Of a DNA stretch of 64,000 nt, positions 58,101 to 64,000 are shown piece by piece. Source of the DNA: Marsupella aquatica (Eukaryota; Marchantiophyta); NCBI GenBank assembly GCA_973895155.1, contig OZ316895.1:9052001-9116000 (forward strand), read 5' to 3'. The position numbers and the translations under genes are program-made. The notes beneath the pieces were generated by a model, which saw only the letters and a list, made by a program, of their open reading frames with translations, had not been told where the DNA came from and ran no database searches. Each line of letters opens with the position of its first letter. Position 1 is the stretch's first letter.

Positions 58101-61100
58101 CTCTTTTAAGAGCATCCGTCTCAACGGATGCCGCAATTTTTCAGGTTTGTTATTCATGTCAGCTCTTTGGACTACATTGCTTAGCTCACTGAACACATTG
58201 CTTCTGCTTGGTGACTTTTACGGGGCTACAGTGGAAACGTGAACGACTTTGAAGGACGTCAGGGCTTCTTGTGTTGGCTTCTTGTGTAAAAGTAAAGTCC
58301 CTAGCAACAAGGGACCAGGGACTTTACTTTTACAGCGAACATCATGGCATCGTATAGAGTAAATCTTATTTGAATATGGATTAAGTTTATATCTACAGAT
58401 TGGTTCCTTCAATCGCCATGAACAGTTCTGCTCTTCATGGCGATTCAAATTGCACAATAACATTGTTCAGATTTCATCTGCAGTTTGCTTGTGGCATCTT
58501 CACAACATTGCTGCTGCGCTTCAGGGAAAGTCTCAAGGTACTTCTGAGATTATTCAAGTTTTGAAATCTTAACAACCACGGCTTCCTCGTTATTGAGATG
58601 CGTCTGCCCGAAAGGAACATCTATGTATGAATTTAAAGAGTCATCGTATGGTAGACAATTTTATTCTTCGAGGTTGCTCGATAGACTCCCGTCCTTCCGT
58701 CCTTTCGATCAAAGGCTTTCATATCATATAGTCAAGACATCGCAGTGAATGAAAGAGCTTAGATCCTTGAAACGAAGATGGCATATATGGGAATACTATA
58801 CTGAAACGGAACTTTGGAAAGGAGCAGTCAAGGTCAGTTTGAAGCAGTTTCCTTTGAAGAGTCTATTTCTCAGGACACTTCATTGTGTTCTCAGGACTCT
58901 GCATTGTGAAAGGCTACGTAGTGGGTATAATCTTGAGCTCCAGCTATAAGTGCAATAGTAAGAAAGACGATTACAGTTTCTGGAGATCAGCCAGCCGCCT
59001 TCAAACATCACATAGACACTTGCTTGCACCCAGAAAAAGTAGTCTCGTCTAGTAGGGTCTTTCGCAACTTTTTTCTGCCTTTGAGTTGATATTAATCTGT
59101 ACGCTATCTTCGAAGTTACAGGCATGTTACGCTAGGTTAGATATTTCATCCTCGGTCATACATAGATGGAAAAACATTATCTATATTATGAATAGGCTTA
59201 ACTGCCAGATTTAAAGCATTGTGCTTTTCTTTGGTCAGATTCTAAATTGCTTCTTGACCCATTGCAGGGAGAGATTGGAGTGTTCTTTCCTTTGATAGTC
59301 TTGCGGTCCCTGGATGCCACAGATAGCCCTCTTCAGCAGCGGACAGCAGTTCTGAAGTGAGTAAAGAAGAGCCTTAACCTATTAGTAAGCTACGAGATTA
59401 ATGGAAATTCGCTCTTTCCTCAGAAGATATAGTTGGTTCTTCACATTGGAGATTTTGCCAGCACAATAAAATTGTCAAGTCTGCATGTGGGTCTTCCGGC
59501 TGATTACCAGTCACATCGCATCTACTTTAGCAGAAATTTGTCGGCTAATTCCTATCAATTCAGTATTTAGTGAGGATTAACGCTAGTCAAATAAGCTGTA
59601 AGATAAAAACTTTAATGCCTGCTTCATTCAGCGGTTAGGACATTCCAGATTTGCAAAGAAACAGTGTAGATGCTTGAAGTTAATTCGTGCCGAGATGATT
59701 TTCAATATTAGAAAATAAACGCAATGACAGGGTCCTAGCCAGTGAGAATATTTGAAGCGTTGAGATGCACATTCTTTGCTCATTTTTCTGTCTTTTAACA
59801 CCCGATGTGTAACTCAAGGGTTGACATTATTATTCCATTTGTTGTCTAATAACTTTATGATGTTGTTCTCCAGACGTACCCCACTCCATTTGATTACCAT
59901 TCTACTGAGCCATCTGCATAAGTTTTGTCTGTAGCATAGCAGAAACGTCTCCTTTCTGCTTGAACTAAGTCAAAATTGTAGTAAGTGCAGACCTGTTTTT
60001 GACAAGTTGTTCTATGTTCGCTTTATGATTTCCCTCTGCACCATTGCAGAATGTTGGAGAAAGTCTGCAAGGATCCTCAAATGCTGGCTGATGTGTTTGT
60101 AAACTATGACTGTGATCTGGAAGCCACCAACTTATTTGAACGCATGGTGAGCCTTAATCACACTCTTGTTTGGTTGCATCTCTTCGCTTGCCCGAAAGAC
60201 TCGTCATGAAGTTGATAGTGTCGTTAAAAAAAATGGTTTCATTGTTGGTAAGTGCGGCGCAATTTCATAGGTATAGCTTACCAATGTTACGGGTATGTTT
60301 CTTGCTGAAAGGTCAACTCCTTATCAAAGATTGCGCAAGCAACACCAGTCGCTGATCCAAATGCAGTTGTCACGGGCCAAAATGCTGCTCTGAAATCCTC
60401 ATCTCTTCAGGTGACGGCTCACCCACTCCAGCTTTCCAGCTGGTTGACTTGCAATATTAAATAGCATTCCTTTGGCTCAGACACCGGCTGGATTTTTCTT
60501 TCTAAGGTCGACTCTTTCAAGGGTTGTTTGTATCAGTGAAGGTTCTTCTAATACTTTACTTTTGCGTGTTCACCTCTGCTAAACACTCTTTGTACATTTT
60601 GGGTGAATGGGTAGCGGGCAGATGTTTTTTGTTCTTCCCCTTCATTTCCCCAGTTACGCAAAAATTGAGTTCAAATTAATATAAATTTTTGGTGGTGCTC
60701 GAGTTCTAACCTTAGATTCTGTCTGGCAGTGCTTGGTGAGTGTCGTAAAGTCGCTAAACGATTACACTGCAAAGCATCAAGAGGCAAATGTTGCTGCAGT
60801 GGCTGCAGTTGAATTGGGCGATGGACCCTCTAGCGCAGATCCAAGTCTAAGTGGTCTCGTTGACAGTGATGAGCCAGAGCAAAAGGAGTCAAAGGAAGAG
60901 ACGCAGGCCGATAAGGTTGAGAAGGCCAAGGATTATAAGTCGAAAATGGAGCTTGCTGTTGTTGAGGTAGGTGTATCTTAAATAACTCAAAGGTTGGAAA
61001 ACGGGGTGTCTGTTGAAAAAGAGTTCAGTCTGCCATGGGAGCCACGACCATCTTCTCCGTGCCACAGGATGACTATCTTGAGACTGCTGTTCCTGTACAA

Positions 61101-64000
61101 TAACAGTTTCTGAATATTCCCCGTATCCAGCAACCTAAGTTGTGATTCTTGAGTTAGTACTAAGTCAAACGAGGTCAAAGTGGACTATATCCGCAGAAGC
61201 CCTAGAGCGGAAGGTTTTCTTGTCAGTGGGTCCCCAATTATTACTCACTTCTCTCGTATGGTTGATGTTGTGCAGTTTAATCAGAAGCCTTCGAAAGGTA
61301 TAAACTTCGTGATTGAAAACAAATTGTTTCCTCGAGAACCAGCAGCTATTGCGCAATTCCTGAGGACTCCAGGATTAGACAAGGTTTGTTCTTGTACTCG
61401 GTCTCTTGCAAATAATAAGTATCTCTTCATTGGCTACTGTGTAAACTCAAGTATTTTTGCCTTACAAGGAGACCGAAATGTCAGACAGATTCCTATTAAC
61501 CAAACATTTTGGTCTTGCAGACTCTCATTGGTGACTACCTGGGCCAGCATGAGGAGTTTCAAGTTTCGGTCATGCATGCATTCGTTGACCAGATGCAATT
61601 TGCAGGGTCCAAATTTGATTTGGCTATTCGGGAATTTTTGAAAGGATTTCGTCTTCCTGGAGAGGCACAGAAGATTGATCGCATCATGGAAAAGTTTGCA
61701 GAAAGGTATGGCAGCTCATGGACCGTCATATGAAACAAGTAATGTTGGGTCGTCTGCTGGGATTGGACGAGATAGGAATCTTTGTTTAAAAGAATAAAAT
61801 ATATATCCACTTATGACGTCATTTTTTACAGAAGTCGATCGTAACAAATTTTAAGTAATCTTTTTCACCTTCTTGTTAAAATAAAAAAACACCTATGGTT
61901 TGCATTCAGTTACAAAAGACCTGACGAGAAGCAGGAAACACATTGATGAAAACGGCTGTCGGAGTCCTGGTAGGTGTAGTTCATTGCATTGGTCGTAACA
62001 AAGCTGATGGGTATCAACAGGGGAGACTCCTTTGGTTTCGAAAGTGATCTTTTCGATCTTTTTCTCCTTTTATTGTTCAATTACTACTTTCTGACAATTT
62101 TTTTCATTGTCAGGTATTGTCGAGATAACCCAGATCTCTTCAAGAATGCCGATACTGCATATATCCTGGCCTATGCAGTTATCATGCTGAACACCGATGC
62201 CCACAATCCTATGGTCTGGCCAAAGATGTCAAAAGCTGACTTTGTCAAAATGAATACCTCTAGCGATGCAGAGGAACATGCTCCCAAGGAGATGCTCGAA
62301 GAGATCTACGACAATATTGTAAAGAAGGAGATTAAATTGAAGGACGAAAATTCGAAGCTAAGCAAGGGCCTTAAGCAAAGGCGGGATGAAGAAGAAAAAA
62401 GTCGATTAGTGAACATTCTCAACATAAATTTTGCAGCAACGAAAGCTGCTACTGACACTAAAAAAGAAAGTGAAGAGATTGTAAAGCGCACACAAGCTGT
62501 GTTTAAAGGTGGAGTGAAGAGAGGTGTTTTCTATAAGGCCATGCATCTGGAGATTGCACGGCCAATGTTAGATGCTGTTGGTTGGCCTCTTCTAGCAACA
62601 TTTTCTGTGACTATGGAGAATAGTGACAACAGGTCTCTTGTTCTTCTCTGTATGGAGGGGTTCCGGTTGGGCATTCGCCTGACTAGATTTCTTGGTATGG
62701 AGACCATGCGCTATGCATTCTTGACGTCATTGGTGAGGTGAGTTTTGAAGTGAGAACTACATGATCTTGAATTTTTTTTTTTAAAGGCTTATCTTGGAGT
62801 TTCTAGTAAAGCAGGGCTGAATGGTTATTTTGTGTGGATTGTGTCATCTCAGATTCACTTTCTTACATGCACCAAAAGAGATGCGGAGCAAGAATGTGGA
62901 ATCCTTGAGGACGCTGCTCGCTTTGTGCCAGAATGAGCCGGATTCCTTGCAGGACACATGGAACGCGGTTTTGGAATGTGTCTCAAGATTAGAGTTCATA
63001 ACGACATCACCAAACATCACAGTCACTCTCATGTTGGGTTCGAATCAAGTTTCTAGAGACTCTCTTCTTCAATCTCTAGTCGAACTGACTGGGAAACCTA
63101 CCGAGCAGGTTTTTGTAAACAGTGTGAAACTTCCCAGTGATGCCATTGTGGAATTTTTCACTGCGTTATGTGGAGTTTCTGCCGAGGAGCTGAAACAAGT
63201 ACCGGCTCGAGTTTTTAGTTTAACAAAGCTTGTGGAAATTAGTTACTATAACATGGCTCGTATCCGTATGGTAAGCACATTCTCCTGTAAATTATCTTAC
63301 AAGAGATGCTTTGCCATTTTGATTATTGCCTTGCTATGTTTGGGCCGTTTCTCTTGTAGCATTAGTTTGGCAGCAGAGCATGAGTATATATTGTCTTTCT
63401 GTGGACATGGAGCCGTTTAATAGTAGACCTTAAATTTGGTGAAAAAGAAAATCAAACGTTGACCCCTCGCTTATCTGACAGGTTTGGGCAAGAATTTGGG
63501 CTGTTCTGTCGCTCCATTTTGTTGCAGCGGGGAGTCATCAAGATGAGAAAATAGCTATGTATGCCATAGATTCTCTGAGGCAGCTTGGCATTAAGTATCT
63601 TGAACGAGCAGAGCTTTCCAACTTCACTTTTCAGAATGACATTCTGAAGCCATTTGTTATCCTTATCCGTAATAGCAAAAGTGCCACAATACGTGCTCTA
63701 ATCGTGGACTGCATCGTCCAGGTGAGGGAGATGGATGAATTATAACAAATTCCAATTTGTAAGGTTTGATGTTTCAACTATCTGATATTCTATGCTCTTA
63801 CTTCTTTGTAAGGTCGATGTCTGCTGATTTTTCTATTCAATGATTCTGACCAGATGATCAAATCAAAAGTTGGTAGCATCAAATCTGGCTGGAAAAGTGT
63901 TTTCATGGTTTTTACAACTGCGGCATACGATGATACAGAATCAATTGCTGATATTGCATTTGAGAATGTTGAGCAAGGTAACCGACAGTTTCCTAGCCAG
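52193..64000 (+). CDS. BIG5: BIG5-type ARF guanine-nucleotide exchange factor, 5' part (runs off window)
   Basis: Large BIG/Sec7p-family GEF that loads GTP onto ARF GTPases for vesicle formation at the trans-Golgi/early endosome. Exons read: 52193-52301, 53202-53286, 53984-54212, 54539-54660, 55009-55067, 55965-56022, 56281-56368, 56678-56827, 57205-57260, 57448-57517, 57651-57719, 58022-58144, 58484-58537, 59268-59356, 60050-60146, 60312-60410, 60730-60966, 61276-61383, 61521-61705, 62114-62737, 62853-63270, 63482-63721, 63854-63977. All have GT/AG ends and join in phase: 1,164 codons, no stop. The start [20 protein letters not shown] matches the BIG5 N-terminus. The HUS-box-like [15 protein letters not shown] is near residues 470-486. 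The Sec7 domain starts near 599 ([18 protein letters not shown]), with [11 protein letters not shown] carrying the conserved acidic residue of the glutamic finger, then [20 protein letters not shown] and [20 protein letters not shown]. Arabidopsis BIG5 (BEN1/MIN7) is about 1,740 residues, so roughly a third is missing here. Confidence 0.95.

Noticed and set aside
1-64000. CRISPR arrays, bacterial operons, rRNA or tRNA genes
   Set aside because: No direct-repeat/spacer array, rRNA signature or cloverleaf was seen, and the sequence is plant nuclear DNA with spliceosomal introns.

Overview
The window is nuclear DNA of a land plant. Genes have spliceosomal introns with GT/AG ends, and every recognisable gene is of a plant family: a BIG5-type ARF-GEF, a RING-H2 ligase with an N-terminal YWCYQC zinc ribbon, and plant MULE, Copia and CACTA elements. 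I cannot name the species. Long introns, long untranslated leaders and many decayed transposons fit many plants, including seed-free ones.

Layout. (1) 1-4,660: a low-complexity CT-rich stretch, then a broken but still intron-containing copy of NAF1, the H/ACA snoRNP assembly factor. (2) 4,660-17,800: gene-poor DNA with a 372-bp TTA-flanked MITE, a 109-bp insertion flanked by a 17-bp direct repeat, a G-rich block, a ~536-bp tandem duplication, several minisatellites and an AT microsatellite. (3) 18,209-19,639 (minus strand): an intact single-exon RING-H2 E3 ligase gene of 476 codons, with a CT/GA-rich upstream region. (4) 20,640-28,600: gene-poor, with low-complexity DNA and a ~95-bp minisatellite. 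(5) 28,600-49,000: a three-level nest of transposons. A degenerate MULE (plus strand) is split by a Copia retrotransposon (minus strand, 5' LTR and primer-binding site preserved, 3' end lost). The Copia gag ORF is in turn split by a 9,892-bp CACTA element with matching TIRs and a CAC target duplication. (6) 49,000-52,190: intergenic, with diverged tandem repeats and a GA microsatellite upstream of the next gene. (7) 52,193 to the window end (plus strand): the first 23 coding exons (1,164 codons, all splice phases consistent) of a large ARF guanine-nucleotide exchange factor most like Arabidopsis BIG5/BEN1/MIN7. It runs off the window.

The most unusual object is the CACTA element at 35,145-45,036. 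Besides a TNP2-type transposase it carries a three-exon gene ending in a recognisable SET (lysine methyltransferase) domain. On the opposite strand it carries a charged coiled-coil-like gene. Its ends and two internal stretches are filled with TTGCGAA/TTCGCAA motifs. A transposon carrying its own SET-domain protein could act on chromatin at its own copies; this is inference. In this copy both the transposase and the SET gene contain stop codons, so it is probably no longer autonomous. The two likely working host genes seen are the RING ligase and BIG5, and nothing in the sequence links their functions.
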